Source of the DNA: Rhizobium sp.
Lineage (GTDB): Bacteria; Pseudomonadota; Alphaproteobacteria; Rhizobiales; Rhizobiaceae
Length of the DNA stretch: 64,000 nucleotides
Assembly (NCBI GenBank): GCA_002796995.1
Contig: PEKW01000001.1
Coordinates: forward strand, 1 to 64,000
Direction of reading: 5' to 3'
Part shown: piece after piece, positions 35,681 through 44,120 of the stretch
How the letters are laid out: every line of letters begins with the position of its first letter
Position numbering within the stretch: position 1 is the first letter of the stretch
Notes under the pieces: model-generated
Database searches by the model: none
What the model was told of the DNA's origin: nothing
What the model saw: the letters and a program-made list of their open reading frames with translations, nothing else
Program-made: the position numbers and the translations under genes

Positions 35681-36439
35681 TCAGTCGCCGGCGGTGAAGA
35701 ACTTCCACTTGCCGTCCGGCGTGATGCCGAGCCGGAAGAAGTTGTAGTTGCCGAGTTCTTCCATCGCGGCAAAGTCGCCCGCAGTGACGATGCGCAGCAG
35801 TTCGACCTTCTCCGGCGGCGTCAGCATGGCCGGCGGCTTCTCGGCGAAATAGGGCCAGACATAGGTCTCGTTCGGCGTGCCGGCATCGACACGCACGAAG
35901 CCGGTCGACAGGATGTCGATCAGGATGGCGAGGATTTCGACGCCCTCGTCGTCGCCCGACAGTTGCTTCAGCGCTGCGACCGGATCGGTATCCTCGCTGG
36001 TCTCCATCAGGATCTGGGTCTGGTTCGGACCGGGATTCATCAGGGCCCGCAGCCGTTCGATGTCGCCCGAAGCGGCCGCTTCGATCATCTGTTCGCGCAG
36101 GCGCCGCACCGGCTCTGGCGCCTTGGTGATGTCGTAGATGACCTCCGGCGGCGGCTCGTCCGCCTCGGCATTGGCGGGAGGCTGTTGCGTCTCGGGCTTC
36201 TTGATCAGCGGATCGGGATCGGGAATGCCGGTCAGGCCGGGGTCGGGAAGCTCGTCGAGCTCTTCCTCCTCCTCAGGCGCCTGCGGCGCGGTCGGATCCT
36301 GCTGGGGGGCTGGAATGGGCGGGATGTCGGAGAGCGCCAGTGCCGGCCGTAAGGGCGCGGCCGTCAGACCGACGGCCAGGGCAATAGAAAGGAGGCGCAC
36401 GAGGCGATCGTGCCACAAGGGCTTCAGCCTGCTATGCAT
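35681..36439 (-). CDS. Secreted Pro/Glu-rich protein of unknown function
   Basis: A 252-residue protein with a signal peptide (LVRLLSIALAVGLTAAPLRPALA, cleavage near residue 36). A low-complexity segment rich in Pro and Glu (about 40-98) precedes a folded domain (100-252) with EVIYDITKAPEPVRRLREQM, ILMETSEDTDPVAALKQL and YVWPYFAEKPP. Proteins of this type occur in Rhizobiales without a named function. It is probably periplasmic, with the acidic segment as a spacer. It lies 133 bases upstream of ygfZ on the same strand. Confidence 0.7.
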   Translation of the reverse strand: MHSRLKPLWHDRLVRLLSIALAVGLTAAPLRPALALSDIPPIPAPQQDPTAPQAPEEEEELDELPDPGLTGIPDPDPLIKKPETQQPPANAEADEPPPEVIYDITKAPEPVRRLREQMIEAAASGDIERLRALMNPGPNQTQILMETSEDTDPVAALKQLSGDDEGVEILAILIDILSTGFVRVDAGTPNETYVWPYFAEKPPAMLTPPEKVELLRIVTAGDFAAMEELGNYNFFRLGITPDGKWKFFTAGD

Positions 36440-36459
36440 TGCAGTGCCTCTGGATCCTG

Positions 36460-36717
36460 TTACTGAACACGACGTTCGGGCGAGAATTCGCCGGCAAGCA
36501 AGCGGTTGCGCAGCGATTCGAGCACCGCTTCGGCGCCGTTTTCGCCATGGATGCGGATCGTCTCCCGCATGGCCAGCGCGAAGGCCGCGTCGGCAATGAT
36601 CTCCGGTTCGATGCCATCCGCGATGCCGTCGGCCCAGGCTTCGTTCTGGTATTCCAGCGCGGCCTGCGTCTTTTCATGCACGATCATGTCGTCGATCTCG
36701 TTGCGGCGCGGTTCCAT
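36460..36717 (-). CDS. Small acidic conserved-looking protein
   Basis: An 85-residue helical, acidic protein, MEPRRNEIDDMIVHEKTQAA to ETIRIHGENGAEAVLESLRNR. GGGGA lies 7 bases before the ATG at 36717; an in-frame ATG two codons earlier is possible. No signal peptide or membrane segment. I do not recognise the family. It precedes the secreted Pro/Glu-rich gene by 20 bases and is probably co-transcribed with it. Confidence 0.65.
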   Translation of the reverse strand: MEPRRNEIDDMIVHEKTQAALEYQNEAWADGIADGIEPEIIADAAFALAMRETIRIHGENGAEAVLESLRNRLLAGEFSPERRVQ

Positions 36718-36745
36718 GGTCATTCCCCGAAGCGTAGTCCTTACT

Positions 36746-36807
36746 CACCTGTTAATGACACTATCAGCCTTTTGTCAAAACGACACGGCCCGAGACCAAA
36801 ACAGGTG
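36746..36807. repeat. Interrupted inverted repeat upstream of a small gene
   Basis: CACCTGTT (36746-36753) and AACAGGTG (36800-36807) are perfect 8-base inverted arms separated by 46 AT-richer bases. They lie in the gap between the 85-residue gene and the TIGR02301 gene, in the likely promoter of the former. They could bind a looping regulator or be chance. Confidence 0.3.
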
Positions 36808-36816
36808 AATTAATCG

Positions 36817-37254
36817 TTAATTTCCATAGCGGGCGGCGATTTCGACGGCGAGTGTTGCGCCTTCGTTACGGTAGAAGCCTTCGGCGGCGATCGCCGATGC
36901 CGTGCATGTCGTATAGACCGAGGCGAACGAGCGGTATCCGCGATTATAGGCGGAGACCATGCGGGCGCGCCGTTTCGGCTCGGTACCGGTCTCCGCATCC
37001 ACCAACTTCTGCATGGCCTCGCGCCATTCCGGCTCGCCTTCCTTGTCGCACAGATTGCGCAGATAGTGCACCGCGCCGATGATCTCCGACAGGCGGGCGA
37101 GCTTGTCGTCGTAAGGGGCGGGCTTTTCGGTCGAATCGAGTGCGGCTTCCGGTGTCGCGGGCGGCTGCGGCGTCTGGGCATTGGCCGCGAGCGACCCGAG
37201 GGCAAAGGCGGCGGCCACGAAGAAAGCCTTGGCGGAAAATCCTGTCGCGCGCAT
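36817..37254 (-). CDS. TIGR02301 family secreted protein
   Basis: A 145-residue periplasmic protein. The signal peptide is MRATGFSAKAFFVAAAFALG, with cleavage after ANA near residue 26. The mature part has the TIGR02301 pattern LSEIIGAVHYLRNLC, EPEWREAMQKLVDAE, RRARMVSAYNRGYRSFASVYTTC, with two cysteines that may pair. The family is restricted to Rhizobiales and relatives, and its function is unknown. The stand-alone gene lies downstream of a Nudix gene on the same strand. Confidence 0.82.
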   Translation of the reverse strand: MRATGFSAKAFFVAAAFALGSLAANAQTPQPPATPEAALDSTEKPAPYDDKLARLSEIIGAVHYLRNLCDKEGEPEWREAMQKLVDAETGTEPKRRARMVSAYNRGYRSFASVYTTCTASAIAAEGFYRNEGATLAVEIAARYGN

Positions 37255-37313
37255 GCCCTGCCTTGTCGTCGCTGCGGTAAAATCGTCGGCGATCGAACGC
37301 CGGCCCCCCCTGT

Positions 37314-37733
37314 TTATCCCGCTTCGCCGCCCTTGACCAGCCTTTCGACGCAGGCGCGCACGCTGTCGGGAACGGGCAGGCGGGCGATCTCCTCGGGGAG
37401 GAACCAGCCGGCCTCGAGCGCATCGTCGTCGGCGATGGCGACCGTTTCCGCCGCCGCCTCGACGCGGAAGACCGAGAGCAGAAAATGGCTTTCCGGCATG
37501 CCGTCCTCGGGCAGGAGTTCGAGTGTTTCGAAGAGACGCGCCTCGCGCCCCTCCAGTCCGGTCTCCTCGAACAGTTCGCGGATTGCGGTTTCCTCCGGCG
37601 TCTCGCCGGGCTCGGCCCGTCCGCCGGGAAAGGCGAAGAGATCGGCAGCGGGCGGATTGCGCCGGCGCACGAGCAGGAAACGGCCTTCGCGTTCGACGAT
37701 GGCGGAAGAGGCGAGGCGAGGGCGGGTCTGCAT
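37314..37733 (-). CDS. Nudix hydrolase
   Basis: A 139-residue Nudix pyrophosphohydrolase. The full Nudix box GX5EX7REUXEEXGU is present as GGRAEPGETPEETA then IRELFEETGL, so the metal-binding Glu residues are intact. Such enzymes hydrolyse nucleoside diphosphates linked to another group; short members like this often act on oxidised dNTPs or ADP-ribose, and the exact substrate is open. The ATG at 37733 has AGGAGA upstream. It is divergent from the SRAP gene, both possibly dealing with damaged nucleotides or DNA. Confidence 0.92.
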   Translation of the reverse strand: MQTRPRLASSAIVEREGRFLLVRRRNPPAADLFAFPGGRAEPGETPEETAIRELFEETGLEGREARLFETLELLPEDGMPESHFLLSVFRVEAAAETVAIADDDALEAGWFLPEEIARLPVPDSVRACVERLVKGGEAG

Positions 37734-37884
37734 GAAGCGGATCTCCTGGGGGCTGTCGACGTGCACAGGCGCGCGGCGGAGAATCGACGATCTGACTATC
37801 GCCAGTTTTTCCCGGCCTCGCAAGCGCCGCGGCAGAGCGCGCCGTCGCCTTGACCGGTCCGGCGGCAAGTGCGATGGATTTGCC

Positions 37885-38649
37885 ATGTGCGGACGTTTTT
37901 CACTGACGGCGACACCTGAAGAGGTTCAGGAGTTCCTCGGGCTGCTCGAGCTCGAAGGGTTTCCGGCGCGTTACAACATCGCGCCGACCCAGCCGATCCT
38001 GGTCGTCATCGCCGGCGATCGCCCGGAGGCCGGAAGCAATCTGCCGGACCGCAAGGCGGTGCTGGTGCGCTGGGGTCTCATTCCCGGCTGGGTCAAGGAC
38101 CCGAACGATTTTCCGCTGCTGATCAATGCGCGCTCGGAGACGGCGATCGGCAAGGCTTCGTTCCGCGCCGCCATGCGGCATCGGCGCGTGCTCGTCCCGG
38201 CATCCGGCTTCTATGAATGGCATCGGCCCGCCAAGGAAAGCGGCGAGAAATCGCAGGCCTACTGGATCAAGCCGCGCCACGGCAAGATCGTCGCCTTTGC
38301 CGGCCTGATGGAGACCTGGTCTTCGGCCGACGGATCGGAAGTCGACACCGGTGCCATCCTGACCGTCGGTTCCAACCGTACGATCGGGCGCATTCACGAT
38401 CGCATGCCGGTGGTGATCAAGGCGGAGGATTTCGAGCGCTGGCTGGACTGCAAGACCCGCGAGCCGCGCGAGGTGGCGGATCTTCTGGTGCCGGCGCAAG
38501 AGGATTTCTTCGAGGCGGTGCCCGTGTCCGACCTGGTCAACAAGGTCAAGAATACCGGACCGGAGGTGCAAGCCCCGGTCGGGGAAAGCCTGGTCGTGGC
38601 CAAGCCGGAGAAGAAGTCATCGGGCGGCGGCCAGATGAGCCTGTTCTGA
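37885..38649 (+). CDS. SRAP-domain protein (HMCES/YedK family)
   Basis: A 254-residue SRAP protein that shields abasic sites in single-stranded DNA by forming a thiazolidine DNA-protein crosslink. The catalytic Cys2 is in place (MCGRFSLTA). Other family residues are seen in RYNIAPTQPILVV, LINARSET, PASGFYEWHRP with its Glu, and HDRMPVVI with the catalytic-site His. The C-terminal tail ends GGGQMSLF. The methionine must be removed to expose Cys2, so the ATG at 37885 is fixed by function; the frame upstream is discarded. Confidence 0.95.
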   Translation: MCGRFSLTATPEEVQEFLGLLELEGFPARYNIAPTQPILVVIAGDRPEAGSNLPDRKAVLVRWGLIPGWVKDPNDFPLLINARSETAIGKASFRAAMRHRRVLVPASGFYEWHRPAKESGEKSQAYWIKPRHGKIVAFAGLMETWSSADGSEVDTGAILTVGSNRTIGRIHDRMPVVIKAEDFERWLDCKTREPREVADLLVPAQEDFFEAVPVSDLVNKVKNTGPEVQAPVGESLVVAKPEKKSSGGGQMSLF

Positions 38650-38652
38650 ACC

Positions 38653-38790
38653 TCAGGCGACGGCCTTCTTGGCCGGCTTGCGCTTCAGCATCAGCGCTGC
38701 GGCGACGACTGCCTTGAGACCGAGCGGCCTGTAGTGGGAATCGAGAGTCTGGGTCGCCGGCTTCGCCTCGGCGGGGGCCTTGGTGGTCAT
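38653..38790 (-). CDS. Small basic protein, 45 residues
   Basis: ATG at 38790 with AGGAG 7 bases upstream opens a 45-codon frame: MTTKAPAEAKPATQTLDSHY, then RPLGLKAVVAAALMLKRKP and AKKAVA. An amphipathic or weakly membrane-seeking helix (GLKAVVAAALML) is flanked by Lys-rich ends. Codon use is typical of the genome. Short proteins of this type (LDSHYRPLGLKAV) recur in rhizobia, as far as I can recall, but no function is known. It is convergent with the SRAP gene, with 3 bases between the stops. Confidence 0.65.
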   Translation of the reverse strand: MTTKAPAEAKPATQTLDSHYRPLGLKAVVAAALMLKRKPAKKAVA

Positions 38791-38974
38791 GTCGTGCTCC
38801 TGAAGTGTTTCCTGGGTATTTCTTGTTTTTTGTTTTTTGCTCTATTCGAGCAGATCACGACAAAAGCGTGGCGCAAACCATGACGCAAATCAATTTTGAT
38901 CAGAAGCGGCCATGTTTCGCGAGAAAAGACCGATTTTCTTCGGGAAAAAGCGGCGGTTCGGCGAAAACCGTGGC

Positions 38975-39826
38975 TCAGAGACCCCGATCGATCTCGGAAA
39001 GTCCCTTTTCCGGGGCTTCCTCGCCGATGGTCAGCGTGCCGTAGCGGCGGTGCCAGGAGCGGGCGCCGAAGGGCAGGGACAGAAGATAACCGAGAACGGT
39101 CAGCGACAGCACTTCCCAGGTGAAGCTCATCAGCAGTGCCACATAGAGCACCACGCCGAGAATCATCGGCAGCGCCAGATCGCGGCGGATGCGGCTGGTC
39201 TCCGATTTGCCTGACCATACGGGCAGGCGGCTGACCAGCAGATAGGCGATCAGGATCGTGTAGACGGCGCCGGCAAAGGCGACGGGCGCGCTCGGCGGTA
39301 CGCCGAGAAAGCCGAGATAGACCGGAAGCAGCACCAGCATGGCACCGGCCGGGGCCGGCACGCCGACGAAGAACTCCGACTGCCACGGAACCTTGGTCTC
39401 GCGCTCGGCCATGACGTTGAAGCGGGCAAGGCGCAGGCCCGCGGCGATCGCATAGATCAGTGCCGCGATCCAGCCGAAGGACCGGGCCTGGTCGAGGATG
39501 AAGACGTAGAGCACAAGGGCGGGGGCGACACCGAAATTGACGATGTCGGCGAGCGAATCCATCTGCGCGCCGAATTTCGACGTCGCCTTCATCATGCGGG
39601 CGATGCGCCCGTCGATGCCGTCGAGGAAAGCCGCGGCCAGCACCATCGCAACCGCCAGTTCGTAGCGGTTTTCGAAGGCGAGCCGGATGCCGGTCAGGCC
39701 GGCGCAGATCGCCAGAACCGTGATGAGGTTCGGCACGAGCAGCCGCAAGGGGATCTCGCGAAGGCGAGGGCCACGTGCGCGATCATTGTGCTCGTTCTCT
39801 TCGACCGGCGGCTTTGGCATCTGCAT
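38975..39826 (-). CDS. pssA: CDP-diacylglycerol-serine O-phosphatidyltransferase
   Basis: PssA joins CDP-diacylglycerol and L-serine to give phosphatidylserine in the membrane. The 283-residue protein has the CDP-alcohol phosphotransferase signature DG(x2)AR(x8)G(x3)D(x3)D with Asp72, Ala76-Arg77, Gly86, Asp90 and Asp94, and about seven membrane helices. It is a membrane-type (type II) PssA. It follows psd by 19 bases on the same strand; the two make phosphatidylethanolamine from CDP-diacylglycerol in consecutive steps. Confidence 0.96.
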   Translation of the reverse strand: MQMPKPPVEENEHNDRARGPRLREIPLRLLVPNLITVLAICAGLTGIRLAFENRYELAVAMVLAAAFLDGIDGRIARMMKATSKFGAQMDSLADIVNFGVAPALVLYVFILDQARSFGWIAALIYAIAAGLRLARFNVMAERETKVPWQSEFFVGVPAPAGAMLVLLPVYLGFLGVPPSAPVAFAGAVYTILIAYLLVSRLPVWSGKSETSRIRRDLALPMILGVVLYVALLMSFTWEVLSLTVLGYLLSLPFGARSWHRRYGTLTIGEEAPEKGLSEIDRGL

Positions 39827-39845
39827 GCGGCTTGTCCTTCCTGCG

Positions 39846-40544
39846 TCAGCTGCGACGGCTGACGACCGGTCCCTTGGCCGAGCCGAACTCGGCGATCACC
39901 GTCTCGCCGGCGATGGCGGTCTGGCCGATAGAGACGCGCGGTTCCGCGCCGACGGGCACGAAGACGTCGAGACGCGAACCGAAACGGATCAGGCCGAAGC
40001 GTTCGCCGGCGGCCAGCGGATCGTTAGGATTTGCCCAGCAGACGATGCGACGCGCGACCAGGCCGGCGATCTGCACGACGCCGATTTCGCCATGGGTCGT
40101 CTCGATGACGAGGCCGTTGCGCTCGTTTTCTTCGCTCGCCTTGTCCAGCTCCGCGTTGAGGAAGCTGCCCTCGCGGTAGACGATGTTGGAAATGCGGCCG
40201 CGCACAGGCGAGCGGTTCACATGGCAGTTGAACACGTTCATGAAGATCGAGATGCGCAGCATCGGCTCGGTGCCGAGATGCAGTTCCTCCGGCGGAACGG
40301 TCATCTGGATGGCGGAGACGCGGCCGTCGGCCGGGCTGACGACGAGATCGTCATCCTGCGGGGTGACCCGCTCCGGATCGCGGAAGAAATAGGCGCACCA
40401 AAGGGTCAGCACCATGCCGATCCAGAAGAGCGGCTCGAATATCCAGCCAAGGATCAGGGACGCCACGAAGAAGATGGCGACGAAAGGGTAGCCCTCCTTG
40501 TGCACAGGCACGATAGCCTTACGGATACTCTCGAACAGATCCAT
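39846..40544 (-). CDS. psd: Phosphatidylserine decarboxylase
   Basis: Psd converts phosphatidylserine to phosphatidylethanolamine with a pyruvoyl group made by self-cleavage. The 232-residue proenzyme is of the short type. Cleavage should fall between Gly189 and Ser190 in [10 protein letters not shown], turning Ser into the pyruvoyl. Two hydrophobic helices (20-50) anchor it, and [14 protein letters not shown] is the conserved core. It is divergent from a diguanylate cyclase gene and followed by pssA in one transcript. Confidence 0.96.
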   Translation of the reverse strand: MDLFESIRKAIVPVHKEGYPFVAIFFVASLILGWIFEPLFWIGMVLTLWCAYFFRDPERVTPQDDDLVVSPADGRVSAIQMTVPPEELHLGTEPMLRISIFMNVFNCHVNRSPVRGRISNIVYREGSFLNAELDKASEENERNGLVIETTHGEIGVVQIAGLVARRIVCWANPNDPLAAGERFGLIRFGSRLDVFVPVGAEPRVSIGQTAIAGETVIAEFGSAKGPVVSRRS

Positions 40545-40682
40545 GAAAAACCCCGTTTCGCTGCAAAGGATCGACGTGGCTGACTACCCCGAAAGCGCGC
40601 CCGGGGCAATGCTTTCGGCGCTGAAACCGAGGGACGCGGCAAATGGCATCACATCGCGATCATTTTTGGTAGTTGGGGCGCC

Positions 40683-42068
40683 ATGCACCTTCCGTCAACA
40701 TTTACCCCCTTAAATGGCAGGTCAAAACTTGCAGGCACGTCCGCAAGAACGCATCTCGCCACCAGGGAATCGGAAGAGCAGTTGTCGAGTATTGAACAGA
40801 GTTCGATGCGGCAGGCCCGTGCGAAGGAGGACCGCGAGGTCTTCTGGCTCGCCGTCGATGGCCGTCCGATACCGGCGCTGCTTGAGGCGCAGGGCGTGAC
40901 CGCGCCGTCGTCCATCGACATTCCGGGGCGGCCGATCGCGTATTTCGTGCCTGTGGCGGTCGAACGGCTGGGCAGTGCCGTGCGGGAACTCCGCCGCACT
41001 CTGGGCGAGCACGCCTATCTCGTCATTGCCACCGAAGGACTGAGTGGCGGGTGCAGGGAGCGCGCCATCGCGCTCGGCGCCGACGACGTCGTCGATCCGA
41101 CCTCGGGCGAGGACATCGTCGTCTGTCTGGCCCGCACGCGGCGGGCACTCGAGCGGGTTCGCGCCACCTTCGAGGAACGCGGTCATCTCGCCATCGAGCG
41201 CGACTATCTGCAGGCCTGCATCGACAACCTGCCGGCACCGATATTCTTCAAGAATGCCGACGGCGTCTATATCGGCTGCAATGTCGCCTTTGCCACCTTC
41301 ATCGGCCGGGCGCCGGACGGCGTGTTCGGCCGCTCGGTGTTCGAAGTGGCCCCGGAGCCCCTGGCCAGCCGCTATCAGACGGCAGACGACGAGCTGTTGC
41401 GGCGCGGCGGCACCCAGGTCTACGAGAGCGAAGTCCGCCATTCCGACGGCGCGAGCCGCCATGTCGTCTTCCACAAGGCGGCGATGCAGGGCGGCGACGG
41501 GCGCGTGCGCGGCATTGCCGGCGCCATCCTCGACATCACCGAGCGCAAGAGGCTCGAGGCGCGGCTGATCGAGGCCGCCGAGCGCGATCCGCTGACCAAT
41601 GCCTATAACCGGCGCAAGTTTTTCGAACTGGCCGAGCAGATCGTGCAGGCGGCCGCCGGCAATGGCCAGCGTCTGGCCGTGGCCGTGATCGACGTCGACC
41701 AGTTCAAGCTGATCAACGACCGTCTGGGCCATGCCGAGGGCGACAACGCGCTGCGGCTGATCGCCGGCGTGCTGGAAGAAACGATCGGAGAGGGCAATGT
41801 CATCGCCCGGGCCGGTGGCGAGGAGTTCTACGCGCTGTTCCCGGACGCCTCGATCGACGACGCCGCACGCATTGCCGACCGCATGCGGTTCGAGGTCGAG
41901 CGCGGTTGCCGTCATTCAGCGCTGTCGTCCGTCGCCGGGACGGTAAGCATTGGCCTTGCCGGCTTCGATCCGCTGGCGGAAGCCCTGGACGAGGCTCTGA
42001 AGCGCGCCGACGACGCGCTCTATCTCGCCAAGAATAACGGCCGCAACCGGATCAGTATCGCCGCCTAG
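40683..42068 (+). CDS. PAS-GGDEF diguanylate cyclase
   Basis: A 461-residue cytoplasmic c-di-GMP synthase. Residues 85-160 look like the end of a receiver-like domain (AYLVIATEGLS, RAIALGADDVVDP) but lack its phospho-acceptor. A PAS domain (176-290, LPAPIFFKNADGVYIGCN to GIAGAILDITERKR) follows, then GGDEF (295-460) with the active site G-G-E-E-F at 378-382. The inhibitory RxxD site is absent, so feedback inhibition at that site is not expected. The N-terminal 40 residues are low-confidence; ATG 40806 is an alternative start. Confidence 0.9.
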   Translation: MHLPSTFTPLNGRSKLAGTSARTHLATRESEEQLSSIEQSSMRQARAKEDREVFWLAVDGRPIPALLEAQGVTAPSSIDIPGRPIAYFVPVAVERLGSAVRELRRTLGEHAYLVIATEGLSGGCRERAIALGADDVVDPTSGEDIVVCLARTRRALERVRATFEERGHLAIERDYLQACIDNLPAPIFFKNADGVYIGCNVAFATFIGRAPDGVFGRSVFEVAPEPLASRYQTADDELLRRGGTQVYESEVRHSDGASRHVVFHKAAMQGGDGRVRGIAGAILDITERKRLEARLIEAAERDPLTNAYNRRKFFELAEQIVQAAAGNGQRLAVAVIDVDQFKLINDRLGHAEGDNALRLIAGVLEETIGEGNVIARAGGEEFYALFPDASIDDAARIADRMRFEVERGCRHSALSSVAGTVSIGLAGFDPLAEALDEALKRADDALYLAKNNGRNRISIAA

Positions 42069-42099
42069 GGTCGAACCCTCGGCGGCGACGGAAGTTGCC

Positions 42100-43992
42100 T
42101 CAGGATGCCGGGGGCTTGCGCACCACCACGCCGAGTTCGTCGCTCTCGCGGACCTGCCGCAGATGTTCCTCCGCCTGGGTGGCTTCGCGCTGGCGATTCC
42201 ACATCGAGGCGTAGAGGCCCTGCTTCTCCAGCAGGGCGGCATGGGTGCCGCGCTCGGCGATCTCGCCGCCCTTCAGCACGATGATCTCGTCGGCATTCAC
42301 CACGGTCGAGAGCCGGTGGGCGATGACAAGCGTCGTGCGGTTCTTCGACACCACGTCGAGCGCCGCCTGAATTTCCTGTTCGGTCGTCGTGTCGAGCGCC
42401 GAGGTCGCCTCGTCGAGGATCAGGATCGGCGGCGCCTTCAGCACGGTGCGGGCGATCGCCACGCGCTGCTTTTCACCGCCCGAGAGCTTCAGGCCGCGTT
42501 CGCCGACCTTGGTCTGGAAACCGTCCGGCAGGTCGGTGATGAAGTGGCCGATCTGCGCCACTTCGGCGGCCTGGGCGATGTCGGCATCGCTGGCAGAGGG
42601 ACGGCCGTAGCGGATATTGTAGGCAATCGTGTCGTTGAACAGCACGGTGTCCTGCGGAACCATGCCGATCGCCGATCGCAGGCTCTTCTGGGTGATGTCG
42701 CGCACGTCTTGGCCGTCGATGGTGATCGAGCCCTGCTGGATGTCGTAGAAGCGATAGAGCAGCCGCGAGATCGTCGACTTGCCGGCGCCAGACGGGCCGA
42801 CCACGGCGACGGTCTTGCCCGCCGGCACCTCGAACGAGATGCCCTTGAGGATGGGGCGCTGCGGATCATAGGCGAAATGCACGTCCTTGAAGGCGATCGC
42901 GCCGCCCTGGCGGATCGAAAGCTCGGTCGCGCCGGGCTTGTCGACGACTTCGGCGTCCACTTCCAGGAGGTCGAACATCTGCTCGATGTCGGTCAGCCCC
43001 TGGCGGATTTCGCGATAGACGAAGCCGATGAAGTTGAGCGGGAAGGACAACTGCATCAGCATGGCGTTGACGAAGACGAAGTCGCCGATTGTTTGCTGGC
43101 CCTGCTGCACGGCGATGGCGGACATCACCATGACGACGGCGGTGCCGACGCCGAAGATCACGCCCTGGCCGAAGTTGAGCCAGCCCAGCGAGGTCCAGAC
43201 CTGGGTGGCGGATTTTTCGTAGCGCGCCATCGACTGGTCGAAGCGGCTCGCCTCCATCTCTTCATTGCCGAAATATTTGACGGTCTCGAAGTTGAGCAGC
43301 GAGTCGATCGCCTTGGTATTGGCGTCGGTGTCGCTGTCGTTCATCGCCCGGCGGATGCCGATGCGCCAGTCGCTGGCGCGGATGGTGAACCAGATATAGG
43401 CCCAGACGGTGAAGGCGGTGACGGCGAGATAGGAGAAACCGTAGCTCCACCAGAAGATCGCCGCCGTCAGCAGGAACTCGATCAGCGTCGGGATCGAGTT
43501 GAGGATGGTGAAGCGGACGATCGTCTCGATGCCCTTGGTGCCGCGCTCGATGATGCGCGACAGGCCGCCGGTCTTGCGCTCCAGATGGAACCGCAGCGAG
43601 AGGCGGTGCATGTGCACGAAGGTGCGGTAGGCGAGCTGGCGCACGGCATACTGGCCGACGCTGGCAAACAGCGCATCGCGCAGCTGGTTGAGGCCGACCT
43701 GGGCGATGCGGGTGAGGTTGTAGACGATGACCAGTGCCACGGCGCCGAGCAGGAAGGTGGGCAGAATGCCCGCCATGTCGAGCTTGCCGTTCAGCGCGTC
43801 GGTCGCCCATTTGAAGAAATAGGGCACGAGGATCAGTACGAACTTCGACACCAGAAGGAAGATCGTCGCCCAGACGACCCGCATCTTGAGGTCCAGCCGG
43901 TCGCGCGGCCACATATAGGGCCAGAGGTTCACCAGCGTGCCGAGCGGATTGCTGCTGTCCGCCGAAACCGTCTTCTTCTTGTTGTCCGCCAT
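42100..43992 (-). CDS. Atm1-type ABC exporter
   Basis: A 630-residue half-transporter: six membrane helices (about 35-330) then one ATP-binding domain. Walker A is VGPSGAGKST, the signature LSGGEKQR, Walker B ILILDEATSALD, with H-loop AHRLSTV. The membrane part carries Atm1/ABCB7 marks (PYFFKWATDALNG, FHLERKTGGLSRIIERGTKGIE). Bacterial Atm1 homologues export glutathione derivatives and heavy-metal conjugates, and related mitochondrial proteins serve cytosolic Fe-S maturation. It should act as a homodimer in the inner membrane. Confidence 0.93.
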   Translation of the reverse strand: MADNKKKTVSADSSNPLGTLVNLWPYMWPRDRLDLKMRVVWATIFLLVSKFVLILVPYFFKWATDALNGKLDMAGILPTFLLGAVALVIVYNLTRIAQVGLNQLRDALFASVGQYAVRQLAYRTFVHMHRLSLRFHLERKTGGLSRIIERGTKGIETIVRFTILNSIPTLIEFLLTAAIFWWSYGFSYLAVTAFTVWAYIWFTIRASDWRIGIRRAMNDSDTDANTKAIDSLLNFETVKYFGNEEMEASRFDQSMARYEKSATQVWTSLGWLNFGQGVIFGVGTAVVMVMSAIAVQQGQQTIGDFVFVNAMLMQLSFPLNFIGFVYREIRQGLTDIEQMFDLLEVDAEVVDKPGATELSIRQGGAIAFKDVHFAYDPQRPILKGISFEVPAGKTVAVVGPSGAGKSTISRLLYRFYDIQQGSITIDGQDVRDITQKSLRSAIGMVPQDTVLFNDTIAYNIRYGRPSASDADIAQAAEVAQIGHFITDLPDGFQTKVGERGLKLSGGEKQRVAIARTVLKAPPILILDEATSALDTTTEQEIQAALDVVSKNRTTLVIAHRLSTVVNADEIIVLKGGEIAERGTHAALLEKQGLYASMWNRQREATQAEEHLRQVRESDELGVVVRKPPAS

Positions 43993-44022
43993 TCCCGTCC
44001 GCCCCTGAAAGCCTCTTTATCG

Positions 44023-44054
44023 CAAAAGGCGGCGGCTCCTTGAGAGCCGCCGCC
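44023..44054 (-). terminator. Intrinsic terminator after the LysM gene
   Basis: A perfect 12-bp stem, AGGCGGCGGCTC (44026-44037) with GAGCCGCCGCCT (44043-44054), closes a CTTGA loop. On the minus strand it is followed by TTTTGCG. It stands 66 bases after the LysM stop codon and before the ABC exporter start. Confidence 0.85.
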
Positions 44055-44120
44055 TGCTTCGCAGATAAGGCGTCGTTTCGCCCAATGCAATGTCCGGGCG
44101 GAGAAAGTCCCGCCGTTTGC

